Positions 43,981 through 56,651 are shown, numbered from the stretch's first letter. The stretch is 64,000 nt of DNA from Darksidea phi (GCA_030770425.1 JASJFT010000069.1:144332-208331); one strand, 5' to 3'. The notes: generated by a model not told the origin, from the sequence alone. Program-made: numbers and translations.

Positions 43981-44571
43981 CGATGGCAATGAGCTGTGGG
44001 TAAAGGCAGAAAGGAAGGTAGCCGTTGATTTTGGAGCTGTAGAGCTCGATGGCGGGGCCGACACAAAGCTTGGGGCGGCAGCCTGACGTCGCTGGAGCCT
44101 TGCAGCCCTGTGATTGGCCACGCGCCCTTTCGCTCAATTCACCAGCATACTGCTCCTTCGACCTGCGCCCGGCGTGCGTTCACTACAGTTGCTTTCAACA
44201 TAGCTAGGTAAATTACCTTTGCAGTACAGTGTGAGTGGCTGCCGTCCGTACTGGGCCACACCTATAGGGACAGTACCCCCCATTTCCAAGCTCCGATGCT
44301 TGGCGCGGCATTGAACATCCAGAGCCTCATCTAACCCTGCTGCAGCTCTCCAACCTCGGGCCCTCCACCGTCACTCTCACCCTGAGGCGGACCAATCCCA
44401 TTTGCATCTTCCCCCGCTGCCCACGCGAATTCTATCGACCGGCATCACAGCAGCCAAGACAACGTATAAGGACCGTTAAGACGTTGGCTTTCAAACCTCG
44501 GAAGCCTCCACCGGCCCACCGTGGGGCATTGAACGACGCTTAATCCCTCCGACCGTTTACAAACCGACACA

Positions 44572-45088
44572 ATGGCTTCCGAGCCCTCTCCTTCAGGCCA
44601 AGGCCGCAACACCCTCGCCGAATCTGGCATCACCATCCCTTCCGATAGCGAGAATTACGACGCGAACAACGAACTCTCGCCCTCGCCTCCCTCATCCTCC
44701 TCCTCGCCCATGATATTGTACAAGCCCCCAACGCTTTGGGGCTTAATAAGGGGTGCTGCGATCAATCTTCTATTGCCATTTGTCAATGGCTTGATGCTGG
44801 GGTTCGGAGAACTGGTTGCGAATGAAGCGGCATACAGACTAGGATGGTCGGGCACAAAGGTGCGTCTACCCCTTGCAACCACGTGTTTTATTTGTTAGCT
44901 CTTGGAGACTGAGAGATACCGGCATAATGACCGACATAAAGTGCTAAGGCTTCATGTAGATATTCCCAACCCACCGCTCGGGCTCAGACTCGCGTCGTGT
45001 CGGCCCAGGCGTCGAAATGCGCGCCGATCCCGTCGAACGTAGACGAAGGAGTGGAAGGGAAATGGACGCATACACCTCTCTAGAGTAG
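44572..45088 (+). CDS. MIM1: Mim1/TOM13 mitochondrial outer-membrane import protein (138 aa)
   Basis: Exons 44572-44859 and 44960-45088, with a 100-nt intron. The Ser/Pro-rich cytosolic N-terminus leads to the conserved block YKPPTLWGLIRGAAINLLLP, then FVNGLMLGFGELVANEAAYR, which contains the single membrane helix with Gly-rich face. A short basic tail starts IFPTHRSGSDSRRVG. In yeast Mim1 forms the MIM complex that inserts alpha-helical outer-membrane proteins and helps TOM assembly. The second exon is below usual ORF-size cutoffs. Divergent from the UBX gene. Confidence 0.9.
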
Positions 45089-45443
45089 TCATTATAGAAC
45101 ACGAGTAGAACGTCAGACTATGGTGTAACGGGACGGGAGCTACAACTTAGCAACAGGTGGTGGTTCAGAAGCTAAGATACCACTGTGCATCTGCACTGTA
45201 CATAGAGCGCCTTTTTGAGTGGCGTGCGGCGTTGAAGGCACAGCAAGCGAACCTGTAGTTTTCTCCGAGCGAAACTCTATACATACAAGGGCCAATGTAT
45301 TTTTGAGTAGTATTGTACAAGAACCAAGCTATCACTACAAGACCTTCTACACTTCCAATTACTATATGCTCGCCGGATCTACTCACGTAAGCGAGCAAGA
45401 CATTCCTGTAACCTATCATACACTCCATTTTCCCATTCATACT
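45089..45443. other. short spacer between convergent genes
   Basis: About 355 bp between the 3' ends of MIM1 and OXA1. No gene seen; it presumably holds both polyadenylation regions. Confidence 0.5.
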
Positions 45444-47370
45444 CTATCGCCCCTCCATCCTCCTCTTCCGCTCGATCTCATACCGCCGAGTCGCCTCCCG
45501 CGCCTTTTTCTTCCGATCTTGCTCCATCATTTCACTAGCAGTCCTCGAATCTTTCATTATCGACCTCTTCATCCTCCTCCATATGAATTTTGGCGTATAG
45601 TTCCTCCTAAACCAATCCACCTTTGCCGATAAGGAGCCAACGGGTGCTCCCTGCTCAAAGTCATGAGCGCGATCCGCGTAGTTCTGAGGCACCTTAGCGG
45701 GTGCGGCGGCGCGCATGTGCGGGGGGAGCGTGATCCCGGGTTTGATGTTGATCCCCGGTGTGGTGGTGGCGTATGAGGCAGTGGAAGGGGCATTCTTACT
45801 AGAGGTGGACGACGATCTGGAATTACCCGGGGCTTGGTATCGGATTTTTCCGTCGGAGCCGCGGAGAGCGCTGAGTTTGATTTCGCCCTTGACGACCTTG
45901 TTATAGACGGCGTTGCTTTGTTGGGAGGGGAGCTGGCGGAGCCCGGTGAGGCGGCGGAAAGCAGGAGTACGTAGGAGCTGGGATGTAACACCACCCAGGA
46001 CTGCAGAGCAGACGAAGTAGAGTTGGAGGCCGGCGGGCTGGAAGGAGGTTACGATGACCATCATCAAGGGCATGACAACCATCATTTGTTTTTGCCAGCC
46101 GGCCTGTTGCACTTCTGTATTCATGCCTGTCTCGCCACCATTCTGTGAGCATATACGTTAGCAAGGTAAGACTCGGGTAGGGCATAGCGTGTCTAACATA
46201 CCTTGATGATTGCATACATGATACCGCCTGTAGCCATTGGGAGAATGTAATAGGGGTCCGCGACAGTCAAGTCAGTGAACCACAACCACCCTTCCGTGGT
46301 CATGCCAGGCACAGGCAAGGTCGTCATACCCCTCAGACATCTGAAAGCACCGAAACCCAGCATCATCTGCAAAACCGGAGTAGACAGGCTCTTCCACAAG
46401 GCGCCGCCGAACTCGCCCATGATAGCCTTTTGCTTCATTTTGCAAGCCATGACCTTATCCTCGTTACCAGCACGCTTTGCTGCCTCCATCTCGTCCATCA
46501 ACGGCTGGAGCACCGGCTTCATCGCTGCTAGTCGGGCACCTGCGTCGGATCCTTGATATTGAAAGAAGAAAAGCCCGCAGCGGATTGCCACGGCGGACAG
46601 AGCGATTGACCCGCTCCACCCCAGCCCTGAATAGAGGTATGAGAGCTCAACGAGGTTCTCGAAAAGCGCAGATGTGCCCCATCCATAGTCAAGCCCTAGA
46701 TCTTTCAAATTTCCCGAGTATGAGATTGTTGCGCCCGGATCCACAAGCGGTACTGCGTCTGTGGCCGGTGTAGGGTCAAGCCCTAGTAGATCTTCCACAG
46801 TCTGAGGGTTCGCGGGTGAGGCTGTACTGTCGACAACGGCGGGCTTATCAATGCCAGCAGGTGCTAGCTCTGGCGTTGCAGAGGTAACTGCGGGCTCGGG
46901 GACGGGTTCGGCAGCGAGTTCGGCGGAAGAGGTTGTGGTAGGGGTTACATCGGAGGGCGTGCTTGAGCGGCCCCAGGACCATGGCGCATACCATGACCCG
47001 TAGCGGACGGACGATACGGAGAGCAGAACGTTCGATGACGATGTTGCGCCAGTTCGCCAACATGCGGACCGGAGGGGGCTCGTTCGATATGGAAGCGTGG
47101 ACAAGCCCGCTCGTCGAGGTACCGATGAAAACTGTAGTATTATGAGTTTAGCACAGCCCTACTAAGCTCGATTGGAACTTTGCCAACTCTACGAAACCTG
47201 CGCGTGGGCATGCGCGGCGTCGCGGCACCGTGTGAACATTTGGGAGGAAGCTGCCATTTGTACAAGGAGCAATTGCGTACCTTTCTAGAAGCACCGGACC
47301 GGACAGATGACGAGTGACGAGAAGCGGATGGAACCATCTGATGGGGCCGTAGCCCTCTGCTTGGCAGCAT
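45444..47370 (-). CDS. OXA1: mitochondrial inner-membrane insertase Oxa1 (572 aa)
   Basis: Exons 47370-47281, 47131-46202 and 46142-45444 (minus). Exon 1 encodes only the presequence start, MLPSRGLRPHQMVPSASRHS, basic and Ser-rich as expected for mitochondrial targeting; the 149-nt intron would hide it from simple callers. The mature part has the YidC/Oxa1 core: GLDYGWGTSALFENLVEL, then helices including GWSGSIALSAVAIRCGLFFF and LMDEMEAAKRAGNEDKVMAC in the matrix loop. It continues with FGGALWKSLSTPVLQMMLGF, YILPMATGGIMYAIIK joined to NGGETGMN, and MVVMPLMMVIVTSFQPAGLQ. A long basic matrix tail for ribosome binding ends RRYEIERKRRMEGR. It inserts mitochondrially encoded and some imported proteins into the inner membrane. 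Confidence 0.93.
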
Positions 47371-48143
47371 GGTGAGATGTCGTCCGAGAGTGCAATGCGG
47401 AGCTCGAGAAGTTCGAAAAGATTGGCCGTGCCAAGACCAGCGCACATTAGTACCAAAAGCGCAGGCCTATACTGTTGTTGGAGGCCTATATATGTACCAC
47501 ATTTTGATTTGCACACACATTGCACATACCACAATTGCAACTAATGTATTGAGAACATTGAACTGTCCACTATCCATCTACTGGCTATCGGGATGCCAGA
47601 CCCGCACCTTCCGCCTTGCAACCATAATCACCACTAGGCTACCGCTATAACCCGTAAAGAAACCCATCTGTGCAAACAACGTAAGCCATCGACCATCTGG
47701 AACATGGTAAAGTACATGAAAAAACCTGATAGACAAGTGCCATGACTGCTGAAGCAGTTAGAGGAGCCCATACATCCGTCTATGAAGTTAGGGAAGCCGA
47801 TACAAAATGCAGGAAAAAGAAACATGCAAACACGGCCCCGTACAGAGGAACATGGTATACAGTGACAGGTAAGTCTGTCTCTGAGAATGGAAGTAAGTAT
47901 CGTGTCGGATCGTAAATGTTTGGTATAATTGGGACCCCGACTGCCGCCAACGCCCTAAGATGCGGAAAATGAATGGAAAGTGGAGAGAATTTTCGACCGT
48001 TGTGAGGCCTTATTGGCCAGCGAGAGCTCCCGACGTAGGAGAGACCCATGATGAGTAGCCTACGGATGGCGTTTAGGATGCTCTTTTCAGGCGGTCACTT
48101 GCGCCGACGCGTCTGCTTTCGGAGGCTTGCATCACATAGACTC
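47371..48143. other. intergenic, no gene seen
   Basis: Between the OXA1 5' end and the demethylase 3' end. Minus-strand frames at 47634-48049 lack similarity and probably lie in the demethylase 3' UTR. Confidence 0.45.
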
Positions 48144-51100
48144 CTAGTCTATGTAACTGTTGCCTTCCGTTACTGCAAGCGCTTCCTCAGCCTGCCCACC
48201 GGTATCCATGACGTCACCGAATAACTGCTCCTGGCCGCTGCCATTGGAGCTCTTGAATACGTCCTGCATCGGGCTCGTCGGCCCTTGGCCGCTGCCATCG
48301 AACAAACCGGGGTCAATGGGCTGAATAGCCGAGCTTCCACCAAAGTTCAGAGGGGCATTCGTCGTGAATGTGGGCGAATTGTTGTAGGCGGTCGTTGTGG
48401 ATACAGAGTTGAAGTAGTCCTGGTCTCTATATCCATGGTGACTTTCGGGAGGCTCACCCGGCGGTGTGTGCGACTGCTCAGGAGCAGGCTGCAGACTGTG
48501 TGGTTTTGTAGGATCTAGTGATTTGCGTTGCTTAAACTGTTGAGTTTTGGTTCTCAAATGTGAGGGAAGGTCTTCGGGATTCGAGATGCCAAGTTGGGTC
48601 ATAAGCTTTTGCTGTTTGGTTGGGCGCGGTTTACGGGTCGAGAGGGAAACGCTAAGGATGGGTGGTGGCGAAGGAGCAACCGGTGCCCACTTGTGCAACT
48701 CCTGGCGGAAGAAGTTGATCTCGTCCGACAAGAGGATCTCGGCACCTTCGAGCTTGCGCAGGTAGAAGCGTTGAGTCGTAAGCTCTTCCGGGCTAGACAT
48801 GACGGGATTGATGTACTGAGCCACGTATTCGCGGAATTTGGTGCCATGCTCAATGAGCGAGTCAAGCGTCTCCTCCTCTTCTGGTTGGAATGGAAGGCTC
48901 AATAGCTCCTCTTGCCAGAGTTGGAGATCCTCAAGTTTTGGTCTGGTGGCATCCCGGGGGATCTTTACGCGATAATCGCAGATCGGGCAGGTATACTTGT
49001 CGTCCTCCTTGACCTTCCCTCTTGCAATCTTCAGACACTTTCCATGGTACCTGCGGAAGTTAGTTAGATGATAGTCGGAACCGAAGTTAGGAGGCTTACC
49101 ATTCGTGGCAAAGTTCACATTCAATCATCATGCCAGCCTCGGGCCTGCGGCAGATGCAAAACACATCTCGACTTGATCCAGAACCATCCACATTTTCATC
49201 CTCCTCGGGTGAATTGGCTCGGGAGGAAGGTTCAACAGGCATACGGGGCTGGTCGGAGAGATCGAAACAAGAGCGATTCCGCTCATCGACCTGCTTCATA
49301 TGCGCTTGCAAGATGTGCAGAGGGGCGTTGGCTTTTCCAAAAAGCTTCTTACCGCGCCGCATCCAATCTTCGTGGCGCTTCTGCTCCTTTTCGAGATCGA
49401 TGGTACCAGGAGGCTTACTATTGAGTTCACTTAAAGCCTCCATAGCTGTTTTCACCTCTATATATTTTGGCCGCTGGCGGAATATAGGGTCCCTGCTGCG
49501 CTGATATAGCGATACGATGAGCTCTTGGGCATCACGCTGCTTTTTCAGGATTGCATCTACGGCGGCGAGTGTGGTCGGTGTGACGGGTATAGTAATAGCC
49601 TGCTTGGAAAGAGCGTCTAGTTGTTGATAGTGCACGTTCTCGACTGACATGAGTTCATTGGCTTTCGCTTCCCAAAGCTCACCCTGAATCTTCTTTTCGT
49701 TGAGGTAGTGGATTTCAGGATGATTTTCGGGCATGCCAAGCTCTTTTCCTTGCTCGATGAGGTCGATGATGTCTTGTAAAGTAGACTGCTTGTGCTTGCA
49801 TTCGTCTGCAGTTTTCAGCCACTTTAGCTGCTGAACAACTTTCTCGAGCGAGTCCAACTCTGGAAGGTCGACATTAAAGGCCTTGCCTTCCTCAAGTAGT
49901 TCATCCAGCCTGGTAATGCTCTGCTGAGCAGGTCGATCGCGAAGCGCAGCGCGTGCTTTGTCTTGAAAACCGGTAATGCTGTCGAAACGCTCACGAAGCG
50001 CCGAGATCTCCGGACTGTCAAAACAAAGGTTATTTGCAGTGGTGAGCAGCTTCTGCAGGTTTTCGACCTTCCGAAACTCTCGCTCTTTCTCGTCTATTTC
50101 GGCAGCCGACGCTGCTTTGCTAGCAGCGCTGCGACCCCGCCAAGCTCCTCGCTCATTCTTTCGTCGGGCTTGTTGTTTGCGTGTCGTATAGCTCAAAGCC
50201 TCTTCTGCTACTTCCGAGCACTTTTCGACGAACATTCTGAGATCAGCTAAACCGCTCAGTTCCCAGTCTATCCTCTCTCCCTCGTGTAGAAGCGAACGCA
50301 GAGCTTTGAGCTGGGGCTTGGGTCCATCGTCAAGGACGAGGTCTAACTTGGCCTCCCAAGCTTCCGGAGTGCCTGCTTTGTCGACTATCCTCTGAACAGT
50401 AGTGGACAGCACGTCATCGGACATGCGATATATGAGAGTATGCTCGCCTCGGGCACCAATATAGCGGTCATCTTCTGTGCTCCCCTGACAGCATTCATAC
50501 CAGCCAGCATGGCGTAAGCAGACGATTTTCTTAGCGTTTGAGCAGTAATAGCGCGAAAGGTAGCTATACGCTTTGCAGAAACTGCAGATGAGTTCGTCTT
50601 CATGCACATCCATGTCGTCAATGACAAAGTCAATCTCACATTTCGTGTCCTGTTGGCTCGTGCCATCAACTCTGCAGGTATGCTCTGAAACGGTTTTGTG
50701 CTTCTCTAAAAACTGCGCTCGAGTCTGCAGCTCTCGATCGCGCATTCGCTCCAACGCCGGCGCCAACCACTTAGCAGTCTTGATAGTAGTGTCCTTTCGA
50801 GCGGCTGCAGCTAGAAGCAATTCATCGTGGGAGAAGCACGGTTGCCGTCGGTAGTCCTGGAGACGTTGGACGCCAAGCTCGCCAAAAGGTTCCCAATCAA
50901 ACGGTGCGAAGTTGACGGCCTCATTGAAGTTGAACCCATGGTTGAACCCAGCATGGTAGGCTTGTGGGAAGGTGATAACGAACTCTCCAGCGCGTTGATC
51001 GAGCGCAAACACCCTGACTCCGGCCTTCTTGAGTTGCTCTGGAGTTAGCAATGTGACAAGCTGGAACAGTAAATCGGGCTGCGTCTCGAAAAGCTCAGGC

Positions 51101-53614
51101 ACAGCATCGCGCATCGCTTGCTCGAACTTTTCGGCGTCTTCGGCAGGTATTCCATACCAAGTCTTCGTGGCGCCAAAGTGCTGATAATTGGCCGAATACG
51201 TATAGTGATCCTCGTTGTGCCAGCAGAAGGTCGAGAAGACCATACCAACGTATAGCCACGGGACAGTCATGCCAGAGATATCGGACTTGATATGGCGGAA
51301 GAGTGATTCCGGATGGTATGGCAAAATGTTCAAGTTCCATGGGTCGGTAGCATAGCTATCGCGAGGGTTGCGTTCAATCGTCGGGAAACCACTGCCATGC
51401 GTCGTCGAGTGCACGTCGGCGCCATACTCTACTTCGACCGTCTCCGTAATGTTCTCCACCAGTCTCCAGAACTCGTGTTCGACGTCGTCTTCGGTAATAG
51501 GTCTTGCAGTGTTGGTGCTAGGATCGAATGGCATCTTGTTTGCGAAATGGCCTTGTTTGAAGTTATGCGCCCTTTCTTGGAACTGCTTGAGCGAGTATAC
51601 GCCGCCCTCTTCGAAGCCAAACTCGCCCGTTCCGACGAGGCATTTCGGACAATGCCAGTCGTATTCAGGAATGCTTTTGATTGGTGGGTCGAGGCAGTAG
51701 CCGTGGTAGCCTGAATCGCAACTGTCGCAGAGCAAGATGTTGGACGGGTCGTTATCGGTGCCACATGTTTCGCATCGCTAGTTAACAGTTAGTATCGCCT
51801 TGTTTGTAATAGCAGCAAGGGAATACGACTCACATCTCCGGGACGCTCTTCAGGTTGGCGAACACGCGGGTAGGATGGTCGGCCTGGCGTGGACTGGCGA
51901 GGCTGGGTCATGTGAGAGCCCGCCACAGTGGGCACCGCGTCTGCAAGTAGTTTTGTTAGCTGTGTTCGGCGGCCAATGATCAACTCAGCGGCCCGATCAG
52001 CCATGCCTAGACCCGGCAAGGATCTGCGACAACGCAACCCTGTTCTAACGACAGGTGAAATGGAGGCTGCAGGTTTCTGCATGCGTGCACGGGATGCTTA
52101 CCTTTTTTCAGACGCTTACTCCGCCGGCCATTTGCTTCTGCATCCGCATCGTCGTTAATGCTCTCACCATCCTGGGATAGCGTTCGCTTGAGGTGGTTGA
52201 ACGCCTGCCCATTCGTGAGCGGTGTCAGACCAACAGCTGACGGTCGCAAATCCGGTGTGTTGTGGGCTGACAGCATAGGGCTACCGCCGTTGCGCAGCGG
52301 CGTGGAGGTGCGTGAATCAGCGTTGCCGTGAGGAAAGCCATTAGGGGGATTCACCGCAGGAAATGATCCTGGCGTTGGTGTTGACACTGCCGAGGGATGA
52401 GGCTGCAGAGGCTGTGCGTTGACTGCCGTAAAGCCACCTGTGTTGACAGCTGTGAAGCCCGAGGAGGACATGGCAGGTCGTGGCAGCTCTGGTGGTGGGG
52501 TTGGCGCCGACGCAAGCTCTGTATGCATAGTTGCATTTAAAGCAACCGATGCCTTCATAGCAGGCGAATCGATCGTGCTAGCGACTGGTGTGCCTTGGGC
52601 CGACTTTTTCATGGGGGATGGGGCAGGCGATGGTGTGAACGGACCGCCATTCTCGAACTCCAACATTTGGTGCACGCCCGGCTTGACAACTCTTAGATAC
52701 TCCTCGTATGGGTAAAGCCATTTCTGGTACGAGTTCTTCAGCGACGTCGACAGCGAGGACATAATCTTGCCGCTATAGCCGAGATCTCGCCCGATCTCGG
52801 CCCATTTCTTCTGCTTGCAGACGCGATCGAAGCCACCCCTGGTCTCGACAGCTTTCTTAAGCTTGTATAAATCCAACGGCCTCTTGTCGACGCTGGGGAA
52901 GCGAGTAAGGCTGTTACCATGCTGCCTGTGAAACTTGGCCAGTTGGTCCAGATAGTTCAAGTTGGCACGTGTGCCTAATGAGCATTAGCATGGGCCATTT
53001 GCGATATGGCACTACGATACATACCTCCTTCAACGGAATTGAGTTCTTGCCGTCGGGTGCGAAAGTGGAATCGCTGTCAGGCGTTAGCCTTTTGGAAGCG
53101 CATGGCTCTTGGACGAGTACGAAGGAACATCAAGGTGCAGAGAGTAATGCAATCGGGGTGGTGAGATGGAGTCAAAACTCACTTCAGTGTCAACTGCAAA
53201 GGGCGGGTTCCACGAGTCTGGCGGGATAATTTTCGCAATGCCGTATCGCTGTGCCTCCTCCCTGATCTTCTGGATATACTGCAACGGATCCTTGAACTCG
53301 TCGGCTGTGGGCCTAAACGTGGGCGCTTCTTGCAGGCCAAACATGCGATTCGGCTTTGGGGGTGGGTTGTTCGGCGGGCCCTGACCTCTGCGCTCGACGG
53401 TGGTCAGATCCAGTGCCTGCGCCTTACGAGCGCTAAGAGGAATGCCATTTAAGCCAGCGGGCTGCGGTGCGAGCGCGCCGTTGAGCGCCGGCAGCGGAAC
53501 ACCGCCCATACGAGTCCTAGACGCTGAAGGTCCTGGGTATGGGCCATTCGCGACTCGGAAGGTGGACATGGTGGCACCTGTGGGCGGCCCACTGGGAGGT
53601 ATAAAGTCAGCCAT
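48144..53614 (-). CDS. KDM5/JARID1-type histone H3K4 demethylase (1681 aa)
   Basis: Minus-strand exons: 53614-53183, 53073-53025, 52974-52102, 51940-51834, 51777-49100, 49050-48144. Domains in order: JmjN (PTFRPTADEFKDPLQYIQKI and on, about residues 98-145); the joined micro-exon RFHFRTRRQELNSVEGG; ARID (NYLDQLAKFHRQHGNSLTRF) from about 163; PHD1 (RCETCGTDNDPSNILLCDSC) from about 488; and JmjC with Fe ligands in FCWHNEDHYTYSANY (His near 674 and Glu two residues on) and AYHAGFNHGFNFNEAVNF. A C5HC2 zinc finger (CSFCKAYSYLSRYYC), a long PLU-1 helical region and PHD2 (FCICRRPEAGMMIECELCHEW, split by intron 49051-49099) follow, then a disordered tail. All catalytic residues expected for KDM5 are present, so an active H3K4me2/3 demethylase is likely. 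The first in-frame ATG with JmjN downstream is taken as start. Confidence 0.93.
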
Positions 53615-54645
53615 CGCACGTCCGCTGCTGCACCCAGCGCTGCCCTGGTCCAATCACACTATTATAACGACAGTAGTTTCACAAGGCTTCCGGCGAATGG
53701 TCGTTCGGCGGAGAGGGATGTCGGGGGAGGCTATCGTCAGGCGATATGGGTAGGCATGAGACCTGCGCTGGTGGGCACGGCGACCGCTCGGGGGTGCAGA
53801 TGGGCGGGATGCGAGAATAACGGGCAAAGGAGTGTTTTGGGCCGGCTGCTTGGTGGGCGCGGCGCTGTAGAGGCGTCCGACGTGGAGGGTGCAGCGTATA
53901 TGTGGTCCTGGGGGGACGTCGGGTGGTGTGGTGAGGGAGGGAGTTGGATGGCCGCTGCAGAGTAGGAGCGAGTGGACCATGTCCTTGCCGGGGCGCTAGC
54001 CATCCATACCGAACCGAACTGCTGCGAAGCGCATCACACCTCGACAAAGAACCACGGGCACAGTTCTTCTCTCTTCCCGGGAAAACCGGCCGTTGTCTGT
54101 ACACGTACGCTCTGGCCAGGAACTGTGCGGTCTATTCGATCGCGCCGCTCACGAGCCTCCATATCTGCCTCCGCGCGTGTGCGGTTTGGCCGCACCGATG
54201 AAACCTACACCAGGCGAAATCTTAGCTTCCCCGCCTCAACTGCGAGGCTGCCACGGTTCCATCGAGCGTCTCCGCTCCCAACTGCTGCGAGCCTCTCTCC
54301 CGCAACACGCACATCATCAGGGACGGGCTCGACTGGCAAATAAAGGCTGCCGTGCTGCTGTTCGCACAAAATGTCTCCCGGCTGGCCACCTCGCATTGGC
54401 CACGCAGGAAAGAGTGGCAGGTGCCCATCGAGGCCAAATGCAGCACATCAGCCGTAACGCGGCCTTCCTCCCGCGTATTTCCTGTACTTCAATATCAGAG
54501 GCGCCAATATTCTCACCGTACAGATGCAGTTGACGTTGGCTGCAAGGATGCATGTGGCTGCCGACGGGCTCGCCTCGGCAAGGCATGCGTGGAACAAAGC
54601 CAATCAGAGTCGACCAGCCCTGCTCCGCCTCTCGACTTCCTTTTG

Positions 54646-54696
<51 letters not shown>

Positions 54697-54751
54697 CTGC
54701 CAATTGCGGCAACTTTCGCGCCACCATTTCGCGCCTTCGATAGAGGCAAAC
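53615..54751. other. divergent intergenic region between the demethylase and SLX1
   Basis: About 1.1 kb of bidirectional 5' region. Overlapping frames on both strands reflect GC-rich composition and the CTG-type repeat at 54643-54698. No domain-bearing product is seen. Confidence 0.5.
54643..54698. repeat. CTG/TTG trinucleotide repeat upstream of SLX1
   Basis: A TTG run followed by about 14 uninterrupted CTG triplets, ending 53 bp before the SLX1 ATG at 54752. The frame of SLX1 is open through it (poly-Cys), but translation from there would be bizarre. I treat it as 5' UTR or promoter. Length variation between strains would be expected. Confidence 0.9.
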
Positions 54752-55822
54752 ATGGAGGCCCCGATCCCAGCCTTCTACTGTTGCTATCTGCTGCGCGCGA
54801 GAAATCGAAAATCTTACTACATCGGCAGCACGCCCAATCCCGCCCGTCGCCTCGGCCAGCACAACGGCTCAAGCAAGGGCGGCGCAAAACGAACATCGAT
54901 GCAGGGGAAGCGACCGTGGGAGATGACTTGCATCGTCACCGGCTTCCCTTCTAAGCACGCAGCCCTACAATTCGAATGGGCCTGGCAAAACACGCATGCG
55001 ACCCGGCACATTGAGCGCGATGTGAGAGATGCAAGGGTGGAAGAGCTACAAAAGAAGAAAAAAGGGTCGCCGAGTAAGAGAAGTAAACCGCCTGTGTCGT
55101 TAGAGGCGCGTCTGAAGAACCTGCACCATTTACTAGGGGTGAGAAGTTTCGACAGGTGGCCGCTGCACGTTAGGTTCTTCGCAGAGGACGTCTTCGGGCT
55201 GTGGGAGAAACACACAGCAAAAATGCTACCAAAGCTACGGAAAAGCATCACTGTACAGCTTACACCGGTGGACATGCCAAAACCGGTGGCCGACAATGCT
55301 GCCGACGACCCCTCGTTCAAGCTACCCGACCTTATCCAGGCGATACCGGTAGCATATGAGGATTGCAAACGGCATGTTGAGAAGGCTAAGACCGTGTTTG
55401 AAGACGGTAGATCGCGATCCTGCGGTGTCTGCAGAGGCAAGATGGATACGGCGACGGCGTTGGTGTTGGTCTGTCCACTAGAGAAGTGTAGCACAATCTG
55501 CCACATGAGCTGTTTGTCCAATCGCTTCATGGCCGAAGAAGATAATGGCGACTCTCTCATCCCTATAGAAGGCAGCTGTCCTGGCTGCCGTACCCCGCTC
55601 AAGTGGTCCACGTTGATAAAGGAGCTTAGCCTACGCACTCGTGGTCAAAAGCATATCAAAGCGATGTTCAAGCCAAACCGACGGAAGAAGGCCGACAGTA
55701 TATCTGAGCCAGAGATCACAGAGCCTCACGAGCTGGAAGAGGATGACGAAGATCTCGACGAAACTTGGATGGAAGATGTGGACGATGGCGAGGAGGCTCT
55801 TCCTCAGTTCGATTGGGGGTGA
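54752..55822 (+). CDS. SLX1: Slx1 structure-specific endonuclease catalytic subunit (356 aa)
   Basis: Single exon. The GIY-YIG nuclease domain at residues 8-90 has YCCYLLRARNRKSYYIGST, then RRLGQHNG and the family helix FEWAWQNTH with catalytic Glu. The C-terminal RING/PHD-like zinc finger has CGVCRGKMDTATALVLVCP, CSTICHMSCLSNRF and CPGCRTPLKW. It ends in a very acidic tail. Slx1 acts with the scaffold Slx4 to cut branched DNA such as flaps and Holliday junctions. The start at 54752 is chosen because it immediately precedes the nuclease fold; the frame is open further upstream through the CTG repeat. Confidence 0.94.
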   Translation: MEAPIPAFYCCYLLRARNRKSYYIGSTPNPARRLGQHNGSSKGGAKRTSMQGKRPWEMTCIVTGFPSKHAALQFEWAWQNTHATRHIERDVRDARVEELQKKKKGSPSKRSKPPVSLEARLKNLHHLLGVRSFDRWPLHVRFFAEDVFGLWEKHTAKMLPKLRKSITVQLTPVDMPKPVADNAADDPSFKLPDLIQAIPVAYEDCKRHVEKAKTVFEDGRSRSCGVCRGKMDTATALVLVCPLEKCSTICHMSCLSNRFMAEEDNGDSLIPIEGSCPGCRTPLKWSTLIKELSLRTRGQKHIKAMFKPNRRKKADSISEPEITEPHELEEDDEDLDETWMEDVDDGEEALPQFDWG

Positions 55823-55863
55823 TGCAACGGATAAGCCAACTAGGAGCGGTGCAGCTACAGGTC

Positions 55864-56651
55864 TCACCACTCTTCTACAAATCTCAGCGGCATTCCTTCG
55901 CCTTTCCCCCCGTCAACTGTCTCAAAGGCCTTCCCCACCGCCTCCCTAATGTCTCTATGGACCTCCGCGAGCCCCCTCCCCGCATCGATCTTCACAATAT
56001 CCTCTTTCTCGGCACCGTCCCTCTCCATCAACAACGCAAACAGGTCCCTCACGCGATCCTGTATCTCTTCCTTCTCATACTTCTCCACCCCAAATCCACC
56101 CCGCTTCGCTGCTTCCTCGGCGGAGATGTCGAGGAAGAGGCAGACGTCTGGACGCGGGAGTCCGATCTCGGGTCGTCGGGCCCACTCGAGCGAGAGGCTA
56201 GGGTTTTGCTTGGCAGCGCTGTAGACAACGCCAGAGTAGTAGTAGCGGTCTATTATTATTGTCGTGCCGGCCTTGAGCGCAGACTGAATTGATGACCTGG
56301 GGAGTGATCAGTGGTCAGCTTGAGATCATTGAGTTATTAGTAATATAGGACGATTCACGTCTTGACCTACGCTGCTTCCCATCGATTCGCCGAGAATAGT
56401 AAATGAATAACGTGATCCTCCTGCTCGCTTTGTCCACTCAGGTAACTACTGATCATCTGTCCGATCGGAGTTGTTCTATCTAGATCAGGTCAAACGAGAT
56501 TTCGTGGGATTATTGCTTTTGTCCTACCAGGGAACCGCATGAGCTTCACTTTGACGCCATCTTTCTGCAGCGCCTCAACGAGCATCCCACATTGCGTCGA
56601 CTTTCCGGCGCGATCGAGACCTTCGAAGACGATCAGTTTTCCACGTGCCAT
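55864..56651 (-). CDS. CDC8: thymidylate kinase (221 aa)
   Basis: Exons 56651-56528, 56479-56371 and 56296-55864 (minus), introns of 48 and 74 nt. The P-loop FEGLDRAGKST is at residues 9-19. Further landmarks are RFPDRTTPIGQMI across intron 1, LLFSANRWEAA, the substrate-binding IIIDRYYYSGVVYSAAK, the lid-proximal WARRPEIGLPRPDVCLFLD, and RGGFGVEKYEKEEIQDRV. It phosphorylates dTMP to dTDP in the essential dTTP pathway. The stop codon is only 41 bp from that of SLX1 on the other strand. Confidence 0.94.

Noticed and set aside
54524..54751. Upstream extension of the SLX1 frame with a poly-Cys run
   Set aside because: The run is the CTG/TGC repeat read in one frame. The GIY-YIG domain begins immediately after the ATG at 54752, and known Slx1 proteins start there.
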